Below are positions 45,060-54,445 of a DNA stretch of 64,000 nucleotides, piece by piece (position 1 is the first letter of the stretch; each line of letters starts with the position of its first letter). This DNA comes from JAJTDS01 sp964202895. GTDB taxonomy: Bacteria > Pseudomonadota > Alphaproteobacteria > Rickettsiales > UBA1997. The translations under genes were made by a program, and so were the position numbers. A model generated the notes under the pieces. It worked only from the letters and a program-made list of their open reading frames with translations. It made no database searches and had not been told where the DNA came from. The stretch lies in contig CAXNJM010000001.1 of NCBI GenBank assembly GCA_964202895.1, positions 124,001 through 188,000 on the forward strand. The letters are read 5' to 3'.

Positions 45060-47204
45060 ATGCTAAAAAATAAGCAAATATTCACTAAATTTTTTGTTAT
45101 TCAAATTTTGCTATTGCTTATAATGTCAACTAATAATGTTGCAATAGCTAAAAACAATATTCCAGTTAGTCAAAAAATTTGGCAAGGTCTTGCATCTAGT
45201 GATATCGATTTATTTAAAAAAGTTATAAATTATTTAAATAACAAAAAATATCAAGAAGCCCTAGATGCAATAAAACAAGATGAACAAAATGAAAAGCCTC
45301 AACAGGGCTCAGCTATTGTGAATCTTGAAGGTTCTGATTCTTATCCAGTAAAAAATCGCCCAAACCTTAAAGAATCAATGAAGGAAATTATTTTATGGAA
45401 AAAATATAGCGATAAATCTCAAATAAATAATATTAACTTTAATGATATCTCAAGGTTCGTTGGTCAGTCAGAATTTTATCCTAATATCGAAGAAATAAAG
45501 AGAAATGTTGAAAAAGTTGCTTTGGTTAATGATATTTCTTATAAAAAGTCTGAAAAATATTTCAAGTTAAATCCGGCGGGAACAAAAGAATCAAAAATGT
45601 TCATTCTGCAATCGGAAATAAATTTTCTTAAAAAATTTAAAGGTGGCGAAGAAGAAAAAACAAGGCTATATAACGAGGTGAGGGCAATGATAGCAGATAT
45701 TTGGGTTAAAGATAATTTCAACAAAGAAGAAGAAAAAGAATTTTTAGAAAAATACAAAGAGCATCTAATAAAATCTGATTACATTAATCGTATCGATAGA
45801 TTAATTTGGTCGGATAAATTTGATGATGCCAGAAGAATAATCAATTTTGTTGATGAAGATTATCAATTATTGTTTTTATCGATCATTAAAATTGCTAATG
45901 GTGGAAAATTTATTGATAATATAATTGCATCAGTTCCTAGAAAATTAAGGTCTAATGAAGGTTTATTATATCGTCAGGCTTTGTGGCATAAGGCAAATGA
46001 TAACCCAGAAAAAGCGATTGAAATTATTATTGATTTAAAAGATAAATTGCAATTTCCTGACAAATGGTGGAGTGTAAGAAAGTTTTATTCTCGCGAGATG
46101 TTAAAAAAGAAGAATTACAAACTAGCATATTCATTAATGGCAAGGCACTCACTTGCATATAATTCATCAGATTTTTGGGATGCAGAGTGGTCTGCGGGCT
46201 GGATAGCCTTAAGATTTCTTGATAGCCCAAGTAAAGCTTATCAACATTTTGATAATTTATATAAACATGTTAGTCAGCCTGTAACATTGGCGAGGGCTTC
46301 ATATTGGCTTGGTATGTCGGCACAAGCAAAAGGCGACAACAAAACTGCCATTGAATGGTATAAAGTCGCCGCCAAATATCCTATATTCTTTTACGGTCAA
46401 TTGGCTATTCACAAACATAGAACTATTGATAAAGAGGGGGCTAAAAATGATATAATTTTACCGGAAGATCCTCAAATTTATCTTAGCGATATGAAGAATA
46501 TTTCGCAATCTAAGGCTACTCAAGTTGCATATTTACTAGCATTAATGGGAGATAAAGCCAATTCTGCTAAAATTTTTGAGTGGGTGGTTAATAATTTAAA
46601 AACAGATGGTCAAGTCGCGGTGATTATTAAAATTATCAATGAACTTGGCGATAGGCCTTTAGATGCTAAAATAGCTAGAGTTGCAGCAAAAAAGAATGTA
46701 TTTTTTATTAAAGATAAATTTCAAATAGTGCAAGAAGTTTTAAAAGATGATCATGCCCCTTTAATTCATGCTATAATTAAGCAAGAGAGTGCATTCTTGC
46801 CTTCTGCAGTTAGTCAGGTCGGAGCAATTGGTTTTATGCAATTAATGCCTGAAACAGCTAAATTAGTTGCCAAAGAAATGAATATTCCTTTTGATAAAAA
46901 GAAGCTGGCAACCGATATTTCCTACAATATCAAGCTTGGCTCGTTTTACATAAAAAAATTAATTGATAGATTCGAGGGTTCAGAAATACTGGCTATTGCA
47001 TCTTATAATGCTGGCCCTAATGCCACCCAGAGATGGATTAACGAATTTTATGATCCTCGTAGTCAAAATGATATTGATAAAGTGGTTGATTGGATAGAAT
47101 TAATCACCTATTCTGAAACCAGAAACTATGTACAAAGAATTATGGAAAACTTAATTGTCTATAAATATTTAATGGCAAAATCAAATTACGATAAAATTAA
47201 TTAA
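45060..47204 (+). CDS. slt: Soluble lytic transglycosylase
   Basis: Periplasmic peptidoglycan-cleaving enzyme of 714 residues with a signal peptide of about 30 residues (ending NNVAIA). A long helical superhelical domain precedes the C-terminal SLT catalytic domain: HAIIKQESAF holds the catalytic Glu (about residue 576), followed by SQVGAIGFMQLMPETA, LGSFYIKKLIDRF, IASYNAGPNATQRW, and ELITYSETRNYVQRIMEN. Implies an intact peptidoglycan turnover system along with mreB. Followed by a phosphatase pair. Confidence 0.95.
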   Translation: MLKNKQIFTKFFVIQILLLLIMSTNNVAIAKNNIPVSQKIWQGLASSDIDLFKKVINYLNNKKYQEALDAIKQDEQNEKPQQGSAIVNLEGSDSYPVKNRPNLKESMKEIILWKKYSDKSQINNINFNDISRFVGQSEFYPNIEEIKRNVEKVALVNDISYKKSEKYFKLNPAGTKESKMFILQSEINFLKKFKGGEEEKTRLYNEVRAMIADIWVKDNFNKEEEKEFLEKYKEHLIKSDYINRIDRLIWSDKFDDARRIINFVDEDYQLLFLSIIKIANGGKFIDNIIASVPRKLRSNEGLLYRQALWHKANDNPEKAIEIIIDLKDKLQFPDKWWSVRKFYSREMLKKKNYKLAYSLMARHSLAYNSSDFWDAEWSAGWIALRFLDSPSKAYQHFDNLYKHVSQPVTLARASYWLGMSAQAKGDNKTAIEWYKVAAKYPIFFYGQLAIHKHRTIDKEGAKNDIILPEDPQIYLSDMKNISQSKATQVAYLLALMGDKANSAKIFEWVVNNLKTDGQVAVIIKIINELGDRPLDAKIARVAAKKNVFFIKDKFQIVQEVLKDDHAPLIHAIIKQESAFLPSAVSQVGAIGFMQLMPETAKLVAKEMNIPFDKKKLATDISYNIKLGSFYIKKLIDRFEGSEILAIASYNAGPNATQRWINEFYDPRSQNDIDKVVDWIELITYSETRNYVQRIMENLIVYKYLMAKSNYDKIN

Positions 47205-47213
47205 AGTTCAAGA

Positions 47214-48080
47214 ATGAAGGGTGAAGATTTAATTATATTTATTAATGAGCTAAGAGCCATTGCAAACAGAGTGTCGTTGGAGTTTTTTCGTGGCAATAAT
47301 AATGAGCAAATAAAAATAGATCAATCGCCAGTTACAATTGCAGATTGTAGAATAGAAGAGCTATGGCGAGAATCGATAAGAAAAAAATTTCCTGAACACG
47401 GAATTATTGGTGAAGAATATGGCAATGAAAAGATAGATGCCGATTTCAAATGGATTATGGATCCAATTGACGGAACATCTTCCTTTATTATTGGCAGACC
47501 AATATTTGGAAACTTGCTGGCATTAAGTTATAAAAATGAAGTTATATTAGGCTTTATGAATCAGCCAATTAATCAAGAATATTGGTTTGGTTTGGCTCCT
47601 TCGCAATATAATAATGATTGGCAAAGAGCAATAGGAATTGAATCAGAATTTTTAGAATATGGCTCTTGGCTGAATAATAAAAAAATAAGCACTAGAGATT
47701 GTGTTAATATTAGCGATGCAGTAATATGTTCATCTTCTCCGCATTATTTCAAAGGTGAAAATAAACTAATCTTAGAAAAAATTAGCAAAGTTGCCAAATA
47801 TCAAAAAATGGGGGGCATAATCTATGGCGGAGATTGCTATTCCTATGCTTCTCTTGCTTCTGGTTTTGTTGATATTGTAATTGATCCGCAAATGAAAATT
47901 TATGATTATGCAAGCTTAATTCCAATTATTAAAATGGCTGGAGGTTCAATTACTAATTGGCAGGGTGAAGAGTTAATATTAAACGAATCTTTAATTAACG
48001 GTGCTTCCATCGACATTATCGCTACCTCAAATAATAAATTATTAGAAAATATTATTAAATTTATAAAAAATGCAACTTAG
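47214..48080 (+). CDS. Inositol monophosphatase family protein (histidinol-phosphatase-like)
   Basis: 288 residues of the Mg-dependent, Li-sensitive phosphatase superfamily. Metal site: HGIIGEEYG (Glu), WIMDPIDGTSSFIIGRPIFG (Asp-Pro-Ile-Asp-Gly-Thr) and, late, KIYDYASLIPIIKMAGG in place of WDxAA. This pattern is closest to the HisN-type histidinol phosphatase or inositol phosphatase groups; no histidine gene is nearby. It overlaps the next gene by 11 bases. The pair are paralogues of different specificity. Confidence 0.87.
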   Translation: MKGEDLIIFINELRAIANRVSLEFFRGNNNEQIKIDQSPVTIADCRIEELWRESIRKKFPEHGIIGEEYGNEKIDADFKWIMDPIDGTSSFIIGRPIFGNLLALSYKNEVILGFMNQPINQEYWFGLAPSQYNNDWQRAIGIESEFLEYGSWLNNKKISTRDCVNISDAVICSSSPHYFKGENKLILEKISKVAKYQKMGGIIYGGDCYSYASLASGFVDIVIDPQMKIYDYASLIPIIKMAGGSITNWQGEELILNESLINGASIDIIATSNNKLLENIIKFIKNAT

Positions 48081-48933
48081 CGAAAAAGAAATATTAAAAA
48101 TCGTAGAAATAATTGAAGAATCTGGTGAGGTGGCCAAAAAAGCTTTTTTAAATAAAAATTTTATAGTTAATTATAAACAGGATGAATCCCCCGTTTCTAA
48201 TATTGATATAGAGCTCGGTATCTTTATTACCAATGCACTGAAGCAAAATTTTCCGCAAATAAAAGTTATTTGCGAAGAAGATGACGATTCAAATAATCAA
48301 ATAAATCAAAGTGATGATCTATTCTGGTTGCTGGATCCAATTGACGGAACCTCCTCTTTTATTGGTAATAGTGATGAATTTGCAATTAATCTTGCTTTAG
48401 TTAAAGATGGTAAAGCAATATTTGGCATAATCTATGCTCCTTTATTTATGGGCGGAAAGATGCTTTTTACTAATCATCTAGGTTTGGTTGTCAATAAAGA
48501 TAAAAACAATATTCATAATCTCTTGCCGAAATTAAGTAGTAACTATAATCGATTAAATGAATTGAGAATATTGGTTAGTACAAAGACTAAAAATCAACAA
48601 ATAGAAGATTTTATTGCTAAATTTTTCTCTAAATATGTTAACAAAATATCGATTATAAGGCTTTCGTCAGCGGTAAAATTTATTTATTTAGCAGAAAATA
48701 ATGCCGATATCTATCTTCACTTGAGAAGATCGATGGCATGGGATACCGCTTCTGGTCAGGCGATAATCGAAGCAATGAATGGAAGGTTATTTTCATTAGA
48801 ATCTAGCCAAGAAAAATTATCTTACAAAATGAATGGATTTTCAATTGAGTATAATGCTAATAATTTGGTAAATCCTTATTTTTTTACTAGCTTTATTAGT
48901 GATTTTCCTGTTGCTAATTTTAACGAATCTTAA
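48070..48933 (+). CDS. cysQ: 3'(2'),5'-bisphosphate nucleotidase CysQ-like
   Basis: 287 residues, the second of two tandem inositol-phosphatase-superfamily proteins. Motifs: KQDESPVSNIDIELGIFI, KVICEEDD, WLLDPIDGTSSFIGNSDEFA and, near the end, MAWDTASGQAIIEAMNG (the WDxAxG metal site). FGIIYAPLFMGGKMLF and the overall order fit CysQ, which recycles PAP from sulfate and phosphopantetheine reactions. Start inside the preceding gene. Other members of the superfamily cannot be excluded. Confidence 0.82.
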   Translation: MQLSEKEILKIVEIIEESGEVAKKAFLNKNFIVNYKQDESPVSNIDIELGIFITNALKQNFPQIKVICEEDDDSNNQINQSDDLFWLLDPIDGTSSFIGNSDEFAINLALVKDGKAIFGIIYAPLFMGGKMLFTNHLGLVVNKDKNNIHNLLPKLSSNYNRLNELRILVSTKTKNQQIEDFIAKFFSKYVNKISIIRLSSAVKFIYLAENNADIYLHLRRSMAWDTASGQAIIEAMNGRLFSLESSQEKLSYKMNGFSIEYNANNLVNPYFFTSFISDFPVANFNES

Positions 48934-48978
48934 TGCTAATTTTTTCTCTATATTTGTTTGATAAAAATCTTGCATTTA

Positions 48979-48996
48979 TTGTAAATTGCTTTACAA
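48979..48996. promoter_or_regulatory. Candidate operator palindrome before hemF
   Basis: TTGTAAA (48979-48985) and TTTACAA (48990-48996) form a perfect inverted repeat with a four-base spacer, about 50 bases before hemF. Its size and place fit a dimeric regulator site. It does not match Fur or FNR consensus sites. Unproven. Confidence 0.3.
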
Positions 48997-49047
48997 GTTG
49001 ATTTTTAGCTATTTTATAGCTTTACAAATTAATTAATAATTTTGCCA

Positions 49048-49956
49048 ATGGATAATTATTCAAAATCACTAACCTCGCAATGGTTTAAAAGCCTACAACT
49101 AGATATTTGTAAAGAATTTGAAAAAATCGAAGAAGAATATTTATTAAATCATCAAAAATTCTCCAATCCAATTTTTGTCAATAGCGATTCTCCTGTTAAA
49201 TTCCAATTTAAAAAATGGCAAAGAAGTGAAGAAAAAAAAGAATCTAACTCCCTAGAAATAGAGCAAGATTTTGGCGGTGGCGAGATGTCAATAATGAAAG
49301 GCAATGTTTTTGAAAAGGTAGGAGTAAATTTTTCTGAAGTTTATGGTGAATTTTCTCCAGAATTTTGTAAACAAATACCGGGAACCGAAAATAATCCTAA
49401 ATTTTGGGCAAGTGGCATTTCCCTCGTTGCTCATTTTAGGTCCCCCTTGGTTCCTGCTGTTCATTTTAATACCAGAATGATTAAAACTGAAAAAAGCTGG
49501 TTTGGTGGCGGAAGCGATTTAAACCCTATTTTCCCTAATCAACAAGATACTGATAATTTTCATAATGCTTTTAAGAAGGCTTGCGACCTTGCGGATTCTA
49601 GCTATTATCCTAAATTTAAAAAACAATGTGACGAATATTTTTTTATTAAGCATCGAAATGTTTCAAGGGGTGTGGGTGGTATATTTTTTGATTATTTGAA
49701 TACTAATAATTTTGATGCTGATTTTGATTTTGTGAAGAATGTGGGCAACGCTTTCTTGCAAGTGTTTCCAATCATTGCCAGAAAATCTTTTCATGAAAAT
49801 TGGAACGCAGAACAAAGGGCTGAACAGCTTAGAAAAAGAGCTCTTTATGCTGAATTTAACCTAATTTATGATAGGGGAACAAAATTTGGCTTAATGACTA
49901 ACGGCAATATTGAGGCGATTTTAATGTCAATGCCTCCAATTGCTTGTTGGGAATAG
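49048..49956 (+). CDS. hemF: Aerobic coproporphyrinogen III oxidase
   Basis: Oxygen-dependent haem-pathway enzyme of about 302 residues; ATG at 49048 is preferred over a TTG at 49042. Motifs: WQRSEEKKESN and FGGGEMSIMKGNVFEKVGVNFS at the N-terminus, HFRSPLVPAVHFNTRM, WFGGGSDLNP, KHRNVSRGVGGIFFDYL, and the C-terminal FNLIYDRGTKFGL and ILMSMPPIACWE. With hemJ it makes protoporphyrin IX, indicating own haem synthesis and an aerobic lifestyle. Confidence 0.96.
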   Translation: MDNYSKSLTSQWFKSLQLDICKEFEKIEEEYLLNHQKFSNPIFVNSDSPVKFQFKKWQRSEEKKESNSLEIEQDFGGGEMSIMKGNVFEKVGVNFSEVYGEFSPEFCKQIPGTENNPKFWASGISLVAHFRSPLVPAVHFNTRMIKTEKSWFGGGSDLNPIFPNQQDTDNFHNAFKKACDLADSSYYPKFKKQCDEYFFIKHRNVSRGVGGIFFDYLNTNNFDADFDFVKNVGNAFLQVFPIIARKSFHENWNAEQRAEQLRKRALYAEFNLIYDRGTKFGLMTNGNIEAILMSMPPIACWE

Positions 49957-49989
49957 AGCGCACTTTAAAATTTTTTAAATCTTATAGCA

Positions 49990-51423
49990 ATGTCAAATCA
50001 AGAAATAAATCAAAAAAGTGCAAATCAAATGTGGGGAGGTAGGTTTAACAGCAAGCCTTCTAGCTTAATGCAAGAAATTAATCAATCAATTTCTTTTGAT
50101 TATCTGCTTTATCGTCAAGATATCCAAGGTTCAATAGTTCATTGTAAAATGCTTGCTAAATGCAATATTATCAACCAATCAGAGAGCGATGCAATAATCA
50201 ATGGCCTGAAGCAAATTGAACAAGAAATATCCGAAAATAAATTTATTTTTAAAATTGAGCTTGAAGATATTCATATGAATATTGAGTACCGCCTTAAAGA
50301 AATTATTGGCGATCTTGCTGGCAAACTACATACCGCTAGATCAAGAAATGACCAAGTAGCAACCGATTTTCGTTTATGGGTAAGAGATGAAATTGACAAT
50401 ACTGCAATTTTATTGCATGAATTAATGTCGATTATTGTCAATAAGGCAGATTCTAATTTAGGTGAAGATCCAGTAATAATGCCAGGTTTTACTCATTTGC
50501 AAATTGCACAACCAGTTTTATTTTCTCATCATTTAATGGCATATTTTGAAATGATAAGAAGAGATTTCCGCAGATTAACAGAATCTAGAGTGAGAATGAA
50601 TCAATCCCCTCTAGGCTCTTTGGCAATGGCTGGAACCTCATTCCCGATTGACAGACATTTTAGTGCTTCGCAATTATCCTTTACTGAACCCTGCAGAAAT
50701 TCAATGGATGGAGTTTCTGACCGCGATTTTGCATTAGAATTTTTATTTAACATCTCAATGATGTCGCTTCATTTATCAAGATTTTCGGAAGAGTTAATTT
50801 TGTGGAGTAGTAAAGGCTTTGATTTTATAACTCTTTCTGACTCCTTTACTTCTGGTAGTTCAATTATGCCTCAAAAAAAGAATCCTGATGCTGCAGAATT
50901 AATTAAGGGTAAAACGGGCAGGGTTTTTGGTGCTTTGTTTTCATTATTTACAACTCTTAAGGGACTTAGCTTAACTTATTCAAAAGATATGCAGGAAGAT
51001 AAAGAGCCAGTATTCGATGCTGTAAAAAATATTAAAATTTGTTTGCAAGCAATGTCTGGTATGATAAAAGATATGCAAATTAATCGCGAAAAAATGTTGA
51101 AGATGTCAAAATTGGGCTTTTCTACTGCAACTGATTTAGCTGATTGGTTGGTAAAGAATCTAAAAATTCCTTTTCGTGAGGCTCATCATATTACGGGTAG
51201 AATAGTTAAGATTGCTGAAAATAAAGGGTGCGAGCTTAATGAATTATCTTTAATGCAAATGCAAGAAGTTTGTCCGCAAATAAATAATCAAATTTTCGAA
51301 ATATTAGAAGTTGAAAAATCGATTAATAGTCGCGATTCATTTGGCGGTACTTCTAAAATTAGAGTGTCGGAAGCTATTAACGAAGCAAAGGATTTTTTAA
51401 AGGGATTTTTTAAAAATAATTAA
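49990..51423 (+). CDS. argH: Argininosuccinate lyase
   Basis: Final step of arginine synthesis, yielding arginine and fumarate. 477 residues. Motifs: MWGGRFNSKPSSLMQEIN, EDIHMNIEYRL, LHTARSRNDQVATDFRLW, and the signature loop GSSIMPQKKNPDAAELIKG with its catalytic Ser. It is typical of ASL. Genes for the middle steps (argG, argB, argC, argJ) are not in the window. Followed by the Fur-controlled tonB operon. Confidence 0.97.
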   Translation: MSNQEINQKSANQMWGGRFNSKPSSLMQEINQSISFDYLLYRQDIQGSIVHCKMLAKCNIINQSESDAIINGLKQIEQEISENKFIFKIELEDIHMNIEYRLKEIIGDLAGKLHTARSRNDQVATDFRLWVRDEIDNTAILLHELMSIIVNKADSNLGEDPVIMPGFTHLQIAQPVLFSHHLMAYFEMIRRDFRRLTESRVRMNQSPLGSLAMAGTSFPIDRHFSASQLSFTEPCRNSMDGVSDRDFALEFLFNISMMSLHLSRFSEELILWSSKGFDFITLSDSFTSGSSIMPQKKNPDAAELIKGKTGRVFGALFSLFTTLKGLSLTYSKDMQEDKEPVFDAVKNIKICLQAMSGMIKDMQINREKMLKMSKLGFSTATDLADWLVKNLKIPFREAHHITGRIVKIAENKGCELNELSLMQMQEVCPQINNQIFEILEVEKSINSRDSFGGTSKIRVSEAINEAKDFLKGFFKNN

Positions 51424-51462
51424 ATTGCAATAATTGTAAATTAAATCACAAAACATTAAAAA

Positions 51463-51477
51463 TGATATTGACTATCA
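51463..51477 (+). promoter_or_regulatory. Fur box 1 upstream of tonB
   Basis: TGATATTGACTATCA (51463-51477) matches the 7-1-7 Fur consensus TGATAAT-N-ATTATCA at 12 of 14 arm positions. It sits within a longer perfect inverted repeat, AAATGATA to TATCATTT, at 51460-51480. About 70 bases before the tonB ATG. Confidence 0.82.
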
Positions 51478-51505
51478 TTTTTTTAGTTGTTAAAATTTTC
51501 TTAAT

Positions 51506-51520
51506 TGATATTAATTATCA
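51506..51520 (+). promoter_or_regulatory. Fur box 2 upstream of tonB
   Basis: TGATATTAATTATCA (51506-51520) matches the same Fur consensus at 13 of 14 arm positions, and the TTATCA arm repeats directly after it (51521-51525). Together with box 1 it makes the strongest regulatory signal in the window. It predicts iron repression of the tonB operon. Confidence 0.85.
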
Positions 51521-51544
51521 TTATCAAAAATAATTTTCTAAACA

Positions 51545-52225
51545 ATGTTTTGTAGCTCTTTAAATATAAACCACTCTAAATTCAATTATAATAATATTAT
51601 TATAATCAAAAAAAATCTTCTGCCATTATTTTTTGCGATTATAGTGCATGCTTTAATTTTTGCTACTTTAATTGATAATTATCAACAGCCATTAATTGTA
51701 AATTTACAAAAAATCCAAGTAAATTTTGCTCAAAATACTCAAATTAATAATCGTAAGCTTGATACCAATAATGCAATTAAGCAGAAGGAAGCCAATAATT
51801 TTGTTAATAAAAAAAATATTCAACAAAATGCAAGTGAGCTGACGAAAGAATCAAGCAATAAAACTAATCAAGACAACCAAAATTTAGTCCAAAATTCAAT
51901 ATCTAGCTCTAGTTCAAAGAATCAAGTTCCAGATTCCAACATAACAACTAGCCCGGTTTTTGATGCTCAATATCTAAATAATCCTTCGCCAATATATCCT
52001 TCTAATGCTAAAAATAATAATATTCAAGGCAAGGTTTTCTTGTCTGTATTAGTTGGAATTGAGGGTAGAGCGATAGAAGTAAAAATTGCCAATTCTAGTG
52101 GTTATTCCATTCTCGATAATTCTGCTTTATCCGCAGTTCGTAAATGGCAATTTGTTCCCGCTAAAAAGAATGGGGAGGCAGTTTCTGCAACTGTTATTGT
52201 TCCTGTTGAATTTAAAATTGTCTAA
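51545..52225 (+). CDS. tonB: TonB energy-transducing protein
   Basis: 226 residues. A membrane segment lies at about 26-44 (LLPLFFAIIVHALIFATL), followed by a long Asn/Gln/Ser-rich periplasmic linker rather than the usual Pro-rich one. The C-terminal TonB domain starts at NPSPIYPSNAKNNNIQGKV and carries SVLVGIEGRAI, SSGYSILDNSALSAVRKWQF and VIVPVEF. It transfers the energy of the ExbB/ExbD proton channel to outer-membrane receptors such as the one encoded four genes down. First gene of the Fur-box-controlled operon. Confidence 0.9.
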   Translation: MFCSSLNINHSKFNYNNIIIIKKNLLPLFFAIIVHALIFATLIDNYQQPLIVNLQKIQVNFAQNTQINNRKLDTNNAIKQKEANNFVNKKNIQQNASELTKESSNKTNQDNQNLVQNSISSSSSKNQVPDSNITTSPVFDAQYLNNPSPIYPSNAKNNNIQGKVFLSVLVGIEGRAIEVKIANSSGYSILDNSALSAVRKWQFVPAKKNGEAVSATVIVPVEFKIV

Positions 52226-52227
52226 AT

Positions 52228-52875
52228 ATGAATATTATAAAAATTTTTCACAATAGCGATTCTTTGTCAGTAGTTATTTTGTTTATACTGATTGCAATGT
52301 CTTTTGCTAGTTGGTATATCATTTTTTGGAAATCAATGAAATTAAAAGCGGAATATCAATCTTATCAAAATTTTTTTAAAAACTACCTTAGTCAAAAAAA
52401 TTGGTCGTTGAAAATACTGGATAGCTACAATTCTAACAACATAAACGATTCTATCACAATTTTGATTGATGAATTTAGAAAATTACAACCAATATTAACT
52501 GAATTTGATTATCATACTAAAAAAGAGATTTTGCAAATGCATTTAATTCAAAAGCTTGATGAAATCCGTTTTAATTTTGAAAAAGGTTTATCAATGCTTG
52601 CTTCAATCGGTAGTTCTGCACCTTTTATTGGTCTATTTGGCACGGTATGGGGAATTCACAATGCACTACAAAATATTGCTCTTTCAGGAAATGCTGGCAT
52701 CAATATTGTTTCCGCCCCAATTGCTGAAGCTCTAATCGCAACTGCAATAGGCCTATTTTCTGCAATTCCTGCAGTTCTAGCTTATAATAGCTTTGTCCGT
52801 TTTAATCGTTTATTGATTCAAAATCTACGACATATTGCTGAACAACTTACTATCTATAATCGCCCACAAATATAA
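52228..52875 (+). CDS. exbB: ExbB/TolQ-type proton channel protein of the TonB complex
   Basis: 215 residues. Three membrane segments: about 14-34, and the C-terminal pair with SMLASIGSSAPFIGLFGTVWG and ISAPIAEALIATAIGLFSAIPA-like core. The N-terminal topology and the motif GIHNALQNIALSGNAGINIV are typical of ExbB/TolQ. Two bases after tonB and nine before exbD; forms with them the TonB motor. Resembles the solitary gene at 17248 only in the core. Confidence 0.9.
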   Translation: MNIIKIFHNSDSLSVVILFILIAMSFASWYIIFWKSMKLKAEYQSYQNFFKNYLSQKNWSLKILDSYNSNNINDSITILIDEFRKLQPILTEFDYHTKKEILQMHLIQKLDEIRFNFEKGLSMLASIGSSAPFIGLFGTVWGIHNALQNIALSGNAGINIVSAPIAEALIATAIGLFSAIPAVLAYNSFVRFNRLLIQNLRHIAEQLTIYNRPQI

Positions 52876-52884
52876 TATTTAATC

Positions 52885-53289
52885 ATGCATAATAATTTTG
52901 AACGAGAAGATTTTCAAGCTCCGCTTGCAGAAATTAATATGACTCCTTTAGTTGATGTAATGTTGGTTTTGTTGGTTATATTATTAATTACCGCTCCCAT
53001 TCTCAATAATTCATTAAACATTAATTTGCCCAATGAAAAGGGTTTTGCAGAAGATAATAAAAATCATTTATCTCTAGCAATTGACAAAGCTGGTGTTTAT
53101 TATTTTAATGATAAGCCTGCGACAATTGATATTATAAAATCGCAATTACAAGCAAATGCCGTTAATAATAAAGATAGCTCTATTGATTTACAAATCGATA
53201 AAGAAGCTGAGTTCTCTAAGGTTGCCTCGGTCTTATCATTGTTGCAAGAATTGCAAATGAACAATGTTTCTTTTATTACTAATCGCTAA
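52885..53289 (+). CDS. exbD: ExbD/TolR-type protein
   Basis: 134 residues with the family core PLAEINMTPLVDVMLVLLVI (its Asp is the proton-binding residue of the channel) and one membrane segment, followed by a periplasmic domain. Partner of ExbB in the cytoplasmic-membrane motor. It is the only ExbD/TolR-like gene in this window, so the second ExbB-like protein at 17.2 kb may also depend on it or on an unseen homologue. Confidence 0.9.
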   Translation: MHNNFEREDFQAPLAEINMTPLVDVMLVLLVILLITAPILNNSLNINLPNEKGFAEDNKNHLSLAIDKAGVYYFNDKPATIDIIKSQLQANAVNNKDSSIDLQIDKEAEFSKVASVLSLLQELQMNNVSFITNR

Positions 53290-53304
53290 ATTCACCTTAA
53301 TTTT

Positions 53305-54405
53305 ATGTCTGAAAACTTTAAATTATCGCCAATATCTGAAATTATTGAAGATGCAAAAAATGGCAAAATGTTTATTTTGGTTGATGATGAAAATCGTGAA
53401 AATGAAGGAGATCTAATAATTCCTGCTTCTGCTTGCAGTCATCAAGAAGTTAATTTTATGGCAATAAATGGTAGAGGGCTTATTTGTCTTGCTCTAACTC
53501 AAGAAAGAGTAAAAAAGCTTGGTTTAAGCTTAATGTCCGCTAATAATCAATCAAAAAATAAAACAGCTTTTACTTTATCGATTGAAGCAAAAAATGGCAT
53601 TACAACAGGAATATCGGCTTTTGATAGAGCAAAAACTATTGCTGATGCGATAGATGAAAATAAAAGTAGTTTTGATATAGTTTCTCCGGGGCATATTTTC
53701 CCACTACAGGCTGAGGATGGTGGAGTTTTAGTCAGGGCTGGTCATACAGAGGCGGCAGTTGATATTGCTAAGCTTGCTGGTCTTAACCCTTCAGGGGTTA
53801 TTTGTGAAATCATGAATGACGATGGCACAATGGCAAGAATGCCTAATTTAATTAAATTTGCAAAATTACATAATCTTAAAATTGCTACCATTGCAGATTT
53901 AATCGAATATAGACGAAGAAATGAAAAATTAATAAATTTGATTAGTGAAAGAAATCTAGTAACCAAGGAATATGGTGAATTCAATATGCGAATTTACCGA
54001 AGCCTAATTGACAATATTGAACATATAGCCTTAGTTAAAGGTAATTTAAGAGACCTAAACAACAGTGAAGAATCAATATTTGTAAGAATGCATCACCTTA
54101 ATATTATCAATGATTGCCTTACTAATTTAAACAATCCTAAAAGCGGATTGTTGAATCTCGCTTTACAAAAAATTCACAAAAATAATAGTGGAGTTATTGT
54201 TATTATTAGACAGCCAAGCGAATCAATAGTCAACCTACTTGATAATAATGATAACTTGCAACAACTTAGAAATTATGGAATTGGTGCGCAGATATTAAAT
54301 GATCTAAATATTACAAAAATGACCTTACTAACCAATTCTCCAAAATCAGTAATCGGCTTCGATGGCTATAAAATCAAGATATCTGGATATCAAAAATTAA
54401 AATAA
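53305..54405 (+). CDS. ribBX: 3,4-dihydroxy-2-butanone-4-phosphate synthase with degenerate RibA half (RibBX type)
   Basis: 366 residues. The N-terminal RibB domain (about 1-205) is intact: MFILVDDENRENEGDLI, LALTQERV, FDIVSPGHIFPLQA and VRAGHTEAAVDIA; it makes the four-carbon unit of riboflavin from ribulose-5-phosphate. The C-terminal part aligns with GTP cyclohydrolase II but lacks its zinc cysteines and the RQEGRG motif (here RQPSES). It matches the non-functional RibA half described for alphaproteobacterial RibBX. Inside the iron operon it would boost flavin synthesis when iron is scarce. Confidence 0.87.
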   Translation: MSENFKLSPISEIIEDAKNGKMFILVDDENRENEGDLIIPASACSHQEVNFMAINGRGLICLALTQERVKKLGLSLMSANNQSKNKTAFTLSIEAKNGITTGISAFDRAKTIADAIDENKSSFDIVSPGHIFPLQAEDGGVLVRAGHTEAAVDIAKLAGLNPSGVICEIMNDDGTMARMPNLIKFAKLHNLKIATIADLIEYRRRNEKLINLISERNLVTKEYGEFNMRIYRSLIDNIEHIALVKGNLRDLNNSEESIFVRMHHLNIINDCLTNLNNPKSGLLNLALQKIHKNNSGVIVIIRQPSESIVNLLDNNDNLQQLRNYGIGAQILNDLNITKMTLLTNSPKSVIGFDGYKIKISGYQKLK

Positions 54406-54445
54406 ATTCACTAATTAAAAATAGTAATCTTAATTAAAGACGGCA

